From Doris montereyensis (Eukaryota > Mollusca > Gastropoda > Nudibranchia > Dorididae), in assembly GCA_037039925.1 (NCBI GenBank), contig JAXRKP010001309.1:42501-106500 (forward strand): a stretch of DNA of 64,000 nucleotides, given 5' to 3'. Positions 1 to 55,315 of the stretch are shown here, one piece after another. The translations under genes and the position numbers were made by a program. The notes under the pieces were generated by a model. That model saw only the letters and a list, made by a program, of their open reading frames with translations. It was not told the DNA's origin and made no database searches. The stretch's first letter is position 1; every line of letters starts with the position of its first letter.

Positions 1-290
1 ATCTAGATATTAATCATCCAGAGACATAAATCTCTGTATTATGAATCTATATATGGAGGATCCAGGCAATAAAGTCATTTGTGATCTGTCTTACTCAAGT
101 TACTGTCAGTAGTGTTGCTGTTGGGAGTTTTTCCAATTCTTTTAGGAGTGTTCTAGATCTAGTGTTACTAGTTACAGTGCTTTTCTGCTTCCTTTTTAAT
201 GAGAACTTTTGTAAGGACTCTCATAGTCGAGCACACCCCAAGGCTCATAAAGAGGGTTTTATTTTGAAGGGGTGAGTGTCAGGGATGGCT

Positions 291-1137
291 GTGATTATTC
301 GGACCCGGGTGCCCAATAGACAAAAATGGTTATTCGGACCCGGCCTGCTGACTTCCGCTCTTGCGGCGATCTCTACCCCGGATCCCAATAGCCAAAAATG
401 GTTATTCGGACCCGGTCTACTTTCTCAGCCTCGTTCGTTCCTCCAGACCCAGGGTCCGAATACACTTTTGGTTAATCGAAGCCTTTTTTTCTTTACCGTT
501 TAGATCTTTGCATTCCTTCGTATTATTGACTTTTGTCTACACATATCAATTGATTCAGTCAGTTTCAGATTATAATGGGTGTAAACCCTATAATCTGATA
601 CCATTTTGATTGAATTTCGACACATTTTGATCACCGATTGAACCGATAGACTACACCCTTGCAAATGGCAGCCACTGATCATAACGAGGCCAAGACAGGT
701 CAAAGTCAAAGGCCGAAGGTCGAGCGAATAACTAATCAATGACAGTTTATTTCTTGACATCATGTAGATATAGTTGTAGTTGTAGCCTACTACAATGAGA
801 TCGACATGCCATCCGCTTCTAATTCATTGTTTGTAAGTTGGGTTGGGTTTTGAGATGGATCACCCTGTAGCTTGTGTTGTGTTTTGTTTACGTTCTCTTT
901 GGATCAGTCTCAGCAATCATTATACTATCTTTATAGTATTATGCACTCTTACTCATCTACTAATACTATCTCGTATTTCCCGATCTCTCGTACATTTTTC
1001 TTTTCAAGGATGGAAAGAGGAGAGGAGGAAAAGAAGATACCGTTAGGAATAGGACAGAGAGAGCAAGAGAAAGAGGAGGGGAAATGAGAGAGAGCATATA
1101 TGCAGACACCAAATTCACAAAAATGAGAGCAAGGAGG

Positions 1138-1211
<74 letters not shown>

Positions 1212-1560
1212 ACAAAGATACACACACCAAATTTACACAAATGCATGCAACATAACAAAACTTGCTTACTTAAATGAAGAGACACCAATACATAGTTAAA
1301 GTTAAAGCTCAATTCATTTAATGTAGATAGAGCATTGCAAATCATGTATGCGCGATCTTTACCCCTGGTCCCAATCGATCTGGATCTATGCATCTCATCT
1401 AGTGAAGTGTGAATTGAGAACTGAGATCGAGGGTGGATCAGCAACACCCTGGTCCGAATGACCATTTTTGGCTATTGGGACCCGGGGTAGAGATCGCAGG
1501 AGCGGAAGTAGGCCGGGTCCGAATAAATTTTTGTCTATTGGGCACCCGGTGAATAATCAC
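291..1560. repeat. Inverted-repeat pair with internal duplicated 33-bp units
   Basis: About 125 bp at 291-415 reappear inverted at 1450-1560. Each arm holds two copies of a unit with the core CCAATAGCCAAAAATGG followed by TTATTCGGACCCGG (first at 311-343, second at 383-415). The interior contains (GA)n at 1143-1209 and no credible coding region. It could be a foldback or MITE-like element; I found no clear target duplication. Confidence 0.7.
1143..1209. repeat. (GA)n microsatellite
   Basis: This is an uninterrupted GA run of about 67 bases inside the inverted-repeat element. It produces spurious Arg/Glu and Ser/Leu reading frames. Confidence 0.97.
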
Positions 1561-2416
1561 CCTCGTCAGGGATGAAAGAAAAAAGACATTTTTGAGACTG
1601 CTAACATTCACTTTCAGTTGCAGCAGTCTTTTTGTGTTTGAATGCAGCTTTTCTGGACGAGGTGATATGATGTGACTGAAACAGTGGACTGTTGCCATGA
1701 GACTGACTTATCGAGACTGAGACAACAGACATGCATTGATGACATTGACATCAGAATGCCTTGATGACATTGACATCGGACAATGTGTCACAGGACTGAC
1801 ACAAACCAACCATTCTGCTAGCACTGGTTTTTTGACACGTTGTTGGAAATGACAAATTTTCAGTTGGTTAGATATAGGTAGGTTGTTTGATCTTTAAATG
1901 CCCCATGATGCATTTATGATGTTATGTACACATGAATTGTTTTTAGGATATGATGTATGTTTGTAAAGATTTAATGGTATGATTTTTATTAAATGTTGTC
2001 ACGATACTTAATGTTTTGTAATCCATTTATTTTGTAAAGCGTTTCTGAGCACCTTTTGGTGGTAGTTATCTTAAATACTTATTATTATTATTATTATTAT
2101 TATTAGATGCTGTGTAATAAATGAAACATAACATCGTTTCTAAAAAAGAAAAGAAACTTTAAATTATTTAGAGTGGTAGTACTTTCCAAAAAAAATATCC
2201 AAGCCTTGGACATCACATCCCAACAGCTGTGTTGCCAGACAGTAACTTAAAGGTCATGTCATGCAAAATTCCAAAATTTTGATTTACTGCAACTGACAAC
2301 AGTAACAAATAAAAAAAGGCTGCTGTTTGGAGTTTTTAGACTCAACTCGGTAGTCCTAGATGGATTATTGTGTCCAAAAAAGGTTTTATGTCAATAGAAA
2401 TTGGATTTTATGATAT

Positions 2417-3003
2417 GGTAGTATTGGTCTAAGAACCCGCTCCCTTCAACAGCCTTTGGGAGATCGAAAAAATCAAAATGTTAGGCAGACTGGGGTAGTA
2501 ATAACTTCAAACGTTGACACAGAAAGAAAGGCTGTTACCATGCTTAAATCTAAATCTTACCAAACCTGTCAATTGTGCAATAAACATCTATCCAGGGACA
2601 GGTCAGGCTTGCAGGGGACGAACTTTATGTAGCTAATGGCTTCCATCCATTCCTACCTAACAAGCATGCAACAAATCAATGACAGTTTCATCACTCATCT
2701 ACACCACATTGGTTTGGGACACATCTTTGATTTGATTGACAGCGATTAACTTCAATTATGTACATAATTAATGATGAATCTATATCATTTTGCCGACACA
2801 AAACATTGTTCATTGTGACACGGCGCTGTCTAGCAAGGAGAGTAAGAACGACCTACATTAGACGCTAACTATTGTTTGCTTGGCCTAGGTGGATGAAATT
2901 GGCCCCTTTGCTGTCTGACAGGGTGACAGTTTGCTATCAACACCTATTTATTACAGCTGGGAAGCATGGCTTGATCGTCTACACATCTGGTTTAATTGAA
3001 ATG
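2417..3003. repeat. Interspersed repeat family A, copy 1
   Basis: It begins near GGTCTAAGAACC and ends near GGTTTAATTGAAATG. Most of it matches 4955-5435 at moderate identity in the same order, for example the CACCACATTGGT and CACCTATTTATTACA blocks. It lies just before EPRS visible exon 1. No coding signal is seen. Confidence 0.75.
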
Positions 3004-3222
3004 GTCCTCCTCAACATACATGATCATTTGTGTATTTCCACAATGGAACATTTCATGATCAGCCACTAATTGACCTTGCTGTTATTACATCAATTCTTTC
3101 CCTTAGTCTCTTTGGTGCTAAGTCTCTAAGAATAACAAATATTGTATCTTATTCATGAGATAAAATGACTTGTAAAGATTTTAAATAAACTTTTGATTTT
3201 CTTTTCACTTTTGTCCCACCAG

Positions 3223-45772
<42,550 letters not shown>

Positions 45773-47229
45773 AGTTGTTTGCAGTTTGCTGGTCCAGTCT
45801 TCGTTTCACCACTTAGTTGATAGACAGATAGTCGTTCTTGTTAATATCTGCCGTTTTGTTAGCCCTGTTATGATTTTTCTCTTCCACATGGAGTCTTGCC
45901 TTCCTCCTTGTTGGGTTTTGTTTTTTGTGAATTTTATGACCTTTGGTACCGGGTATCTAATGACATTTGGATAGTTTGTTATTAGGTTCAAGTCTATGAA
46001 TGTTGCCTTTTTTTTTTTTATTTCTTCCTTGTTGATGTATTATCATATTGTTAAAACCTATGTGTGAAGAAAATATTTAAACCAATATGCCCTCAAAGAT
46101 TTAACACAGTGTTTGCGATGAAAAGAAATGAACTACCCAAAAGTAAAAACCACGGTTTTGCTTGGTGCTTTTGTTTGTTAAAGAATCTCATAAAAATGCC
46201 AGGCTTTTTCCCCTGTGACTTGGCATTAGGTATTTATGTTTCAGTACTTAAAAAGCTTATCACCATATCTGTAGAGAATGCATATCAATAATGCTAAACT
46301 CCCGTTTGAGTGATTGACTTTCTTATTTTGCAGCAGATATTTTCTTTATTTACCTCAGGGGCCTCTGAATCTGGCATCCAACCATCAGGATTGACTTTGA
46401 AAATCTTCTAGATCAAAATGTTGTTCAGACTTTTTAAAATAAAAATTATTATTAGAGATATTTTGTTATTGTTATAACAGCATTGACATAAACAAAAATA
46501 TGCATCGGTTTTGATATGTAAGATGTAACACATTATTTTGGCATTTGACAAGAATTGTACATGGAAGGTTTTCACAATTTACCAAGCTTTATACACTATT
46601 TATCAAAATGTAATCTATATATAAGGGTATCACGAATATAAATAATAATGAAAATAGACTCTAAAGGCCATCAGATCCATCAAACAATTGTATTCAATTT
46701 TTAGTGTAGTGAACCAGTGAGACTAAATTCATTTGCATACATTTTCATTATAAGTAATGAATGTTGTTCTGTTTCCCTCCTTTGTTTAAAAATATGACTT
46801 TACCACTTTGCCACAAATCATAACCACAGAAAATTAAAATTACAATACATTTTGCCTTCTACTGGTATTTAAACCCTACCTCTTAGCACAAGAAAGGCAT
46901 CTAGCAATTACTCTTCCACACCACACTAGAATATGAGATCTCAATCTTTTATTTGAATTTGAATTTATGAATTGAACAAAGTGAGCATTCTTGTGAATAA
47001 AGTGAAGACAAATATACATGTTGTTTACGTATCACTCTGTTTATTCAAACTTCCTTTTTCATCATTCGGTGAAAGCAGCTACAGTGAAGACAAGAGCAAC
47101 TGCTGTCACATCCATTGTTGTGATAGAGACAGGTTGTTATTTTATAACGTCTTTTCTCTTAGTAGTCTTAGGCTCTTCTGTGCCCCATCAAAATAAGAAT
47201 AAGAATAAAAGAGTAAGGAACCACATCTA
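45773..47229. other. EPRS 3' untranslated region and AT-rich downstream DNA
   Basis: No further coding exon is seen after the EPRS stop. Two AATAAA hexamers give possible transcript ends. The remainder is AT-rich, unidentified sequence. Confidence 0.5.
46438..46443 (+). promoter_or_regulatory. Candidate EPRS polyadenylation signal
   Basis: AATAAA lies 666 bases after the stop codon in an AT-rich 3' region. Another AATAAA is at 46996-47001. Neither is supported by more than the hexamer. Confidence 0.3.
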
Positions 47230-47612
47230 GTCCTATCAACCGCTAATATAAAGATAAGGATGGACCTATAGTCTGTATCCTCACATTACATGGGTATAAA
47301 TTTACCGACTACAGCATTTATCCTTCTGCAGGCCATTTCTGTTCAAAGTCCTTCTCAACTCTGGGGAACATACAGTACAGCAGCCAGTTAGTGTTAGGTG
47401 CTTCGTACTAATACTCTGACAAAATCTTTCTCTACCTATAGCTGGCTATTTATTCACGCCTGAGTCAAGTGAGGAAAGCAGAGTGAAGTACTTTCCTAAG
47501 AGTGCAGCGTTGTGAAACAAACACTTGTGCCAGTCATGCTGTTTGAAGCAGTGTCGTCGTGATTACAAGCTCACAACACTGCAGTTTTGCTACACTGCCT
47601 CCATAATGTAAT
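47230..47612 (-). mobile_element. tRNA-derived SINE, family 2, long form (minus strand)
   Basis: Its reverse complement matches 60440-60835: TGTGAGCTTGTAATCACGAC, GCTTCAAAC (B box), GACTCAGGCGTGAATAA and AGCCAGCTATAGGTAGAGAA. The two copies share about 350 bases, including a distal block with AAGGACTTTGAA. Confidence 0.85.
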
Positions 47613-48569
47613 ACGATGGAGGAAGTATGAAATACATGATCACGTTTTGCTAATTAAATTAATGTTAACCTTATAACCTTAGGGCTTGAATCCATTCTTG
47701 TTTAGGGGTGGGGGTGGTAATGACACAATGCAGTGATGTAAACAATTTTCAAAATTGGTGGATGGAAATATCCATCACACTGTAAACATATCACTGGTCA
47801 TAAAAGTAGGACACAAAATTCACTAAGTCAGAGGCAGCAAGCATTTTATATATTTAATTAATATGTCAATATGTCAACTAGAAATTAATGTTTGATTGCT
47901 ATAACAAGTAAAAGTCAGGAAAGAAAACATTTTTAAAACATTAGTTAAAGAATTTAGAGGAAATAAGTTCAGAAAAGAAGTTATTTGTATAGGACTTAAA
48001 ATCAATCTAGTCTAAATAAATATGCTGATACTGATACAAATACTTCAAATAGTACAACACCGACATTTTTTAAACATATATATGTAAAATCCTATGCCAG
48101 ATAAACAAAGCTGATATCTAGCTTTCATTAAAGCCTTGTGAACTGACAGTGATAAGAACTGACTTTGTCGCTGTTCCAAGGTCTCTCTCATTACTCTCAG
48201 AGCTCAAACGACCTATGCCCCATTATAAAGAAGAAGATAGGAAGTTGAAACATCTTAAGGTAAGGGTAAGAAAGATTTAAATTGACAAATGCTGTTTCAC
48301 CCCTGGAGCAGGCGGTTTCACGATACTCCTCATCCCACAGATGAATAACCTAGTTCTTAATGCTAGTACATTGTATTAATACCATTTTGACGAAACGATT
48401 TAAGATCGTCACTGGACTGACACGAATGCACACCTATGTCAAGGTAGGAAATGGCATGTTTTTTAAAAAGTAATTAAAGTAGGTATTTTAAGAAGCAAAA
48501 ACATTTCGGGTGTATCAGATTCCAAATCGGTTTCAATACTGCTATGATTTCCCTAACAGTGCCCATTGG

Positions 48570-48960
48570 ATTATTAACATCTATTGAATCACATCACTAT
48601 CCATTGGATCACTGATATTAATTATTAATATTATCCATTGGATAACAACACTATCCATTAGATCGTTAGCACTATCTATTGAATCTCAACACTATCCATT
48701 AGATCGTTAGCACTATCTATTTAATCTCAACACTATCCATTAGATCGTTAGCACTATCTATTTAATCTCAACACTATCCATTAGATCGTTAGCACTATCT
48801 ATTGAATCTCAACACTATCCATAAGATCGTTAGCACTATCTATTGAATCTCGACACTATCCATTAGATCGTTAGCACTATCTATTGAATCTCAACACTAT
48901 CCATTAGATCGTTAGCACTATCTATTGAATCTCAACACTATCCATTGGACCACTAACGTT
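48570..48960. repeat. 41-bp minisatellite built from two 20/21-bp half units
   Basis: The repeating unit is CACTATCCATTAGATCGTTA, G, then CACTATCTATTGAATCTCAA. About seven regular units follow a diverged lead-in. The two halves share CACTATC-ATT-GATC, showing an older short repeat that was later amplified as a dimer. Confidence 0.95.
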
Positions 48961-49324
48961 ATCGATTAGATCAGGGGTTCTTGTCTTAAACTAAGGGATG
49001 GGGCGGGGGAGCGCAAAGGTTGGGCGATTGACTGGGAGGAAGATCTGAGCAACGACACTCCTAGGACATGAAAGGAAATACTACAGTAAAATGTAAACTA
49101 ATAACGGGGTGTTCTAAAGGAAACGATGGACTTTCAATTTATACTGTAATGAAAATGTTACACGTACTGATGTTGCTTACGGTTGATCTCCCATATTGTA
49201 GTTTCGTGCGTTGTGACGTCCGGTGCTTTCTCAAAAGTTCGCTCCTGTACTACGTAACAAAAGTGAAAATCGATAGTGCTTACTACTAGTACTACAATGG
49301 ATAGAGTTGGGCATTGCGCAGATT

Positions 49325-49564
<240 letters not shown>

Positions 49565-50559
49565 GACCAAGATTACCCCAAAGACACCATATCGATTTGG
49601 TCTCCCACTCGATTGAGCGGCGTAGGCCACAACGCCCGCCCGTCTTAGCAGAAGCCAAGGCCAAAGAGGCGTGTTGGTTAGACACCCTAGCAGAGTGCTT
49701 CCCCTCAACCTCCAGGATCCCCTTTTCCTGCCTTACGGGTCCCACCTCCCGGGAAACGAGGCGCCCACTAAAGGGAAGTTAAGTCCCAAAAGGAGGGACC
49801 AAGAAGTAGAAAGAAGATGAGACACAGATATAACGATAGAGCAAAAAGGAATGGATGGATAGAAGACAAAAGTAAGAGAAAAGAGATGTCGCCTCTGCGT
49901 GTGGGGGTGCTCGCTTCCTCTCGGACAAAAAGTATAACCTCAGAGTATGTCCTGGCATACTTGAAACTATTTTTGCGTTTCTGAAAGAAATTGGAGTATA
50001 TCGACAGATCTAGAGTACTAAATTACGTATCAATTCTTAACACATTGACTATATTTTTAAGGGGGGGGGGGCGCCGCCTGGACACGAGTTTGGGACCAAA
50101 AGGTTGGTTTTCTGTTCTTTGCATATTCGGGTAGAACGATCATTTATCTACAAGTTAATGGCAGAAAAATGTCCATATGACGTATAATTTTTTTACAAAA
50201 TATTTAGTAGACGAGGGTAGGGTAAAAACAGTCAAAATTTTGACGTAAATAACCCTTACACTGACTGAGAAGATGGCAGTAAAAATCCATATGTTGGCGG
50301 CTAATCGCTAAATGTGGCAATACCAAAGTCACCTGGCTTCTGCCGACATCGCTCGTCGATTCGGCCCATCGCTGTGTGACGTAAGAGGCGTTGCGCGTCA
50401 GTGTGTATGTAAACACGCGCACAAGCATAGGAATAGAGGAAAAAGAAAACAAATGGTCATTTTGACGTCTGTTTTCACAACAGTGCATATCTAAACCTAG
50501 ATTTATAATCCTTTGTACATTAGTAACAATGCCGGAGACTGTCGAAAGAGCGGGAGCTG

Positions 50560-51010
50560 CTACAAGTGAAACCCGTCTGAAGCGTTTGTATTGTGTTATT
50601 TTCTTCTTTTGATGTTTTTACTTGCATTTTTCTCGAAATGTAGTTTGATCACACTAAAATTTTATCTCCTCCACCATTTACCGAACAATTTGTATTATAT
50701 TTGAAATGGGGGTTCCTCTTGTCAATGTTAATAGAATGACATCGGTGTTTTTTTTATATCTTGTTAACTTTTTGAGAAAAAATTTTTCGTATTAAAAATG
50801 CTGTTATTGTATATTCACGATATATGTTATTTTCAAAAATTCTTTAAAAAGAACTATTTGAAAAAAACCGACGTCACTCTTTGAGATATTGAATGGAAAA
50901 GACGATCTGCACAGGTTTTGAGTGATTTTATTCATAACTAAGAGAGCGGCCGTTTCTATGGCAACCAAAGACGCTACAAACTTTTCAATGATATAGGATG
51001 ACTGTATTTT
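50560..51010. repeat. Dispersed repeat family B, diverged copy 3
   Basis: TATTTTCAAAAATTC, ATTCATAACTAAGAGAGCGG and TTCTATGGCAACC resemble, in order, parts of 20750-21150 and 26500-27110. Identity is low. Confidence 0.4.
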
Positions 51011-51094
51011 GAGTTACTCATATACATACTAAAATCAAAAACTCAAACTCAAAAGAAACAAAATTCACTTAAGGAGGTGCCCCACACACACACA

Positions 51095-51260
<166 letters not shown>

Positions 51261-51422
51261 TTCTATCCACTGTGTCTCTCTCCTTCATAATTTCTTTCAG
51301 TAATAGATATTTATTTAAGAAGATTTTGGCCATTACATTAACGTGCGTGGTATTTAAGTGTAAAGTTGAACACATCATGGGGAAAATGAATGAAGAAAGA
51401 ATAATGCAGCCACAACATTGGG

Positions 51423-51665
51423 TAATACGAAGGAGCCACAGTGGAGTGAAGTCAAAGGCGAAATATGACAATAAGTGACTCCACTAATAAAGACAGAACA
51501 AACACGTGACGTTTCGGGTATAACCCTTCGTCAGACAACAAACGAGAAATATTTAGAATATTTAAAAAAAGATAAATAACGTAAACAACAGAGAGATGTG
51601 GCAATGTGAACTATCTAAATAGTTGTGAATAATACGAAGGAGCCACAGTGGAGTGAAGTCAAAGG
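51423..51665. repeat. Direct repeat pair flanking a hammerhead-like stem motif
   Basis: TACGAAGGAGCCACAGTGGA plus GTGAAGTCAAAGG occurs at about 51425 and again at about 51630. Between them lies GACGTTTCGGGTATAACCCT plus TCGTCAG (51509-51534), an inverted repeat seen in several retroelement ends. Confidence 0.7.
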
Positions 51666-52559
51666 TTGGGTAGCATTACATTATGCACATTATAATGAGT
51701 AAATACAAGCGACTATGCGAATCAGCTGATTTTTGGTCTACAGAGAATTATCCAAAATCTGCGCCTATTTTATAACATAAGTCGTATGATTATCTCAATG
51801 ACGTCTACTTTTTTCTTTGATGCAACATCCTCTCCTGCTTTCTCTGCTTCTTGCATTGGTATCAAGTTTGTCTTCGGGAATTTGACATCTATTTCACCAC
51901 CACCGAATGTCTTTATATAATACACATTGTCACTCCCTCTTACAAATCCCGCCATGTCAATGTCCCTTAGACTTAGAATGTCACTGTTGTGAAGTAACGA
52001 ATTGTCTTAAGGAATGTATGGAAATATGACACCATCATCACCACCTACACCACCAGCACCAACACCACCGCTATCATCAGCATCGTCCTCATCCTTCTCC
52101 TTCTCTTCTACCTCATCCTCAACATCATCAGCATAATCGAATTTGCTATATTATCATAAACATTTCATTACATAGTATCCATCACTGAGCTATCCACGTC
52201 CATTTGGATTACTGATTGGAACATAAATATAACTTGATACATGCACACAGTAAGTAGATAAATACATAATTATTATAGAAAAAGTATTTCATTTTCATTA
52301 CCTCATAAGAATTTAGAACATGGCCGTGCGTTCACAGTTTCTAAAAAAAATCGTTTTAACTTGAAATTAAAAAAATGTAGGGATGCTGTCAAAATGTGTC
52401 ATCGAAATGAATCACAATCAGAACAATCCACCAGACGGAGGTAAGTTTTAATGTGATAGTTTAAATTAGACGATGAAACAAAAAGACGGGCGTAATTATT
52501 CAAGTGAATGGAAACGAGACCCAAATCATTCGATGCGCCTCAACTCAAACTATAATATG

Positions 52560-54240
52560 CCAGGGGGCTCATAGGTTGGCATTGCAATGAGATGTATGAT
52601 CTCTCCCATACTGTGTTTCATTCTGAAGGCAGCGGAAGCACATGCAAGTCCCGCAAACCCTGGAAGTGAGTGTCAAATGCCGCCACTGAAGGCATTTATG
52701 GATGATACAACTGTTCTGTCATATCAAGAACATGAAACACATAGAATATTGAAACGATTGGACAAACTTGTGAACTAATGCAAAATTAAGTTCAAGCCTA
52801 AGAAATCTCGATGCATCTCCATCCGTAAAGGAAAAGTAGCAGAGAACATTTTCATTCTCAATAGGATACCAGAGAATACCTACCGTGTCAGAGGAACCAG
52901 TTAAGAGCCTAGGATATTGGTATGATGCAACACTCAAAGATACCAAGAGATCAAAAGACACTAAAGAAGTAGCCGAGAAAGGGCTGAAAAGAATCGACAA
53001 GTGTGGTCTCCAAGGAAAACATAAAGTGTGGTGCCTGCAGTTCATGTTGATTCCCATGTTCTTATGTGTACAACTGCTGTTGAAACAATTGAAACTAAGA
53101 TGAACAAGTATATGAGGAAGTGGTTTGGTGTAGCGCCCTGTTTTTTCAAATGTGAGATTCTACTGCCGGCAGACAAAACTCCAGTTGCATTTAAAATATG
53201 TCATGGAAGAGTATAAGGTAGGAAAAGCAAGGCTACAAATGATGCTCGAAAATTCCGAGGATTCAACAATGAGATTAGTTCAACCCCAGCTCAAAACTGG
53301 AAAGAATTGGAAAGTCGCCGACGCAGTAAAAACAATCCAAAATTGCTTAAGGGTGAAGGAAATAACCGGACACACACACACAAAACAACCGTGCAGGGAT
53401 AGGAACATCTCAGACAAAATGGTGGTCAAAAGCAGAAGGCAAAGAAAAGAGAGACATGGTCATACAGGAAGTAAGGCATGAAGAGGACACTTAGCGAATT
53501 CAGAAAGCAGTCCAACAATCTCAGCAAGGTCATTGGACAACCTAACAAAACGCCTTGCAGCGGAGTCTAATCTGGAATGACCTATGGCAAATGGCGCCAT
53601 TAAGGATAAGTTTCATAATCCGATCAGTGTATGACCTCTTACCATCAAATGCAAATTTGGTGAAGGGAGGAAAGAAAATTGATGTAACTTGTCCATTACG
53701 CCAAAACAAACAAACTGTTGAACATGTCCTCAGTTCGTGCAAATTACTGCATTAGCACAAGGTCGGTACACATGGAGACACAACCAAATACTCCAGAATC
53801 TAGCATCAGTCATAAGTTCGGCTAGAGGAAAACCAAAAACATCAGCTACCACAGCACCCTTCCTCGTTGGGGAAGAAAAAGCCAGGACATGGATAGGAAA
53901 ACCTGTGAAGATTACCTCCAACCAACGGTGTATATTAGATGGAGCTGATGACTGGAACCTTTCAGCAGACCTTCCATACTGGGAAAACCACCCCATGTTA
54001 TAATGACGACTGGAACGAGACCTGATATAGTAGTCCAGTCAAACTCCACACACTAAATCATCATGATTGAGCTGACAGTGCCTTATGAGAGCAGAATCGA
54101 CCAAGCTCACCAGTACAAATCTGCAAAGCACTGCAACCTGGCCAATGACATCCAGAAAGCCAGATTTATGACAGAGTACTAGATCTAGCAGTAGAAGTTG
54201 GCGCGAGGGGTTTTCTTTTATCACAACTTCCATGGGATAG
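52560..54240 (+). mobile_element. Decayed non-LTR retrotransposon with restriction-like endonuclease (R2/NeSL/Hero-like)
   Basis: Plus-strand fragments in order: FMDDTTVLSYQEHE (RT xDD box, near 52692), a thumb-like part with NKYMRKWFGVAPC (53103), a knuckle reading CPLRQNKQTVEHVLSSC (53690) in which the second Cys is Arg, then GRYTWRHNQILQNLASV (53761). RPDIV (54016), IELTVPYESRIDQAHQYKSA (54065) and VEVGARGF (54195) fit the restriction-like endonuclease. Stops and shifts break it throughout. The clade assignment is inferred from this domain order only. Confidence 0.8.
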
Positions 54241-54249
54241 CAATATAAT

Positions 54250-55310
54250 CTTCACAAAGTTGTGCTGACAGAATACGTCAGTTTAGTTGCTATGAAGAAC
54301 AAAAGAATAGAGGCCCATTTTAACAGCCCAACCAACACTCATTAGGCATTTTGAGTTTAGAGCAAGTGGCCACTTTCCCCACCTATTATTTTTTTGTGAG
54401 TGAGCAGCTACACTGAGGTTTGTTCCGTTAAAATAACACAATAGACCTACCGGAAATATCACGCTATTGTTTCGTTTTCTTCCTTGTTGACTGATATTTG
54501 ACTTCCTTATTGAACAGCTGCAAAACAACGATCGAAATGTCAGAAGGTAAATTCTAAACTACACTCCGATCAAATGCTATATCTTGCGCTCTATATCTAA
54601 TCAAGATCTACATCAAAATTTTATTTAATTCTAGCAATGAAGCCAATGAGACTGTGGAGATACGACAAATAGAATCGCAGTACGAATAGATCTACGGTAG
54701 CAGTGTTGCATGTCGTCATGTAGGCCTATTTTGATGTAGTTTTCTAAGTAGATCTGGACCTAGATCTACATTTGTTTAGATCTCTAGACCTAGATCTAGC
54801 TCTGAATTATATCTAGATCTAGATAAAAGGAAAAGAAAAAACGCGACATATTAGAGGAATTTTCTGACTGTCTACCCTTCATCAGTAACAAGGATACAAA
54901 GAACAATACTGAAGAATGATAACGGAAACTAACGGTGCTGTGACTTGGGGGCCAATGATACAACGACCCATCACGCAATTTCCATCAACAGAGTAGGCCT
55001 CATAACAACAAGAAACAAAGATAAAAAGAAATAGGGAAACAAAATCAAATTAGTCATAAGTATAAGAGAGACAAAGAAAGGGGGAGAAGATAGAGTGAGA
55101 TGAAGAGAGAAAAGAAAACAAAATGAAAGGTAGAGAGAATGAGAGAAGAGATGATGAGGATAAAGACAGATCGGATAGAGAGAGAAAGTGAAAGACATAC
55201 AGACAAGGAAAGAGAAATATGGGGCGTAATACAGAGAGGGGAAGGATCATGCTAACATTGTCATTGACTAATGAAAGGCCTGCTACAGTTTTCTGTTTCG
55301 GCCATGAGGA
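54250..55310. other. Intergenic DNA with AGATCTAG motif cluster
   Basis: Dense AGATCT-type palindromes occur at 54575-54830 (for example CTAGATCTAGATAAAAGG). A purine-rich stretch spans 55020-55220. No gene was recognised. Confidence 0.5.
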
Positions 55311-55315
55311 TGGTA

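Noticed and set aside
1..3222. EPRS first coding exon with start Met
   Set aside because: The exon should end with one base of a split codon after about 10-15 residues. I examined GT donors near 275 and 832 and found no fitting N-terminal peptide.
48570..48960. CRISPR-like array of regularly spaced repeats
   Set aside because: The spacers are repeats too; the unit is a continuous 41-bp minisatellite in animal DNA.
51770..51955. 61-codon minus-strand frame upstream of the RLE element
   Set aside because: No recognisable domain and no clear link to the retrotransposon on the other strand.
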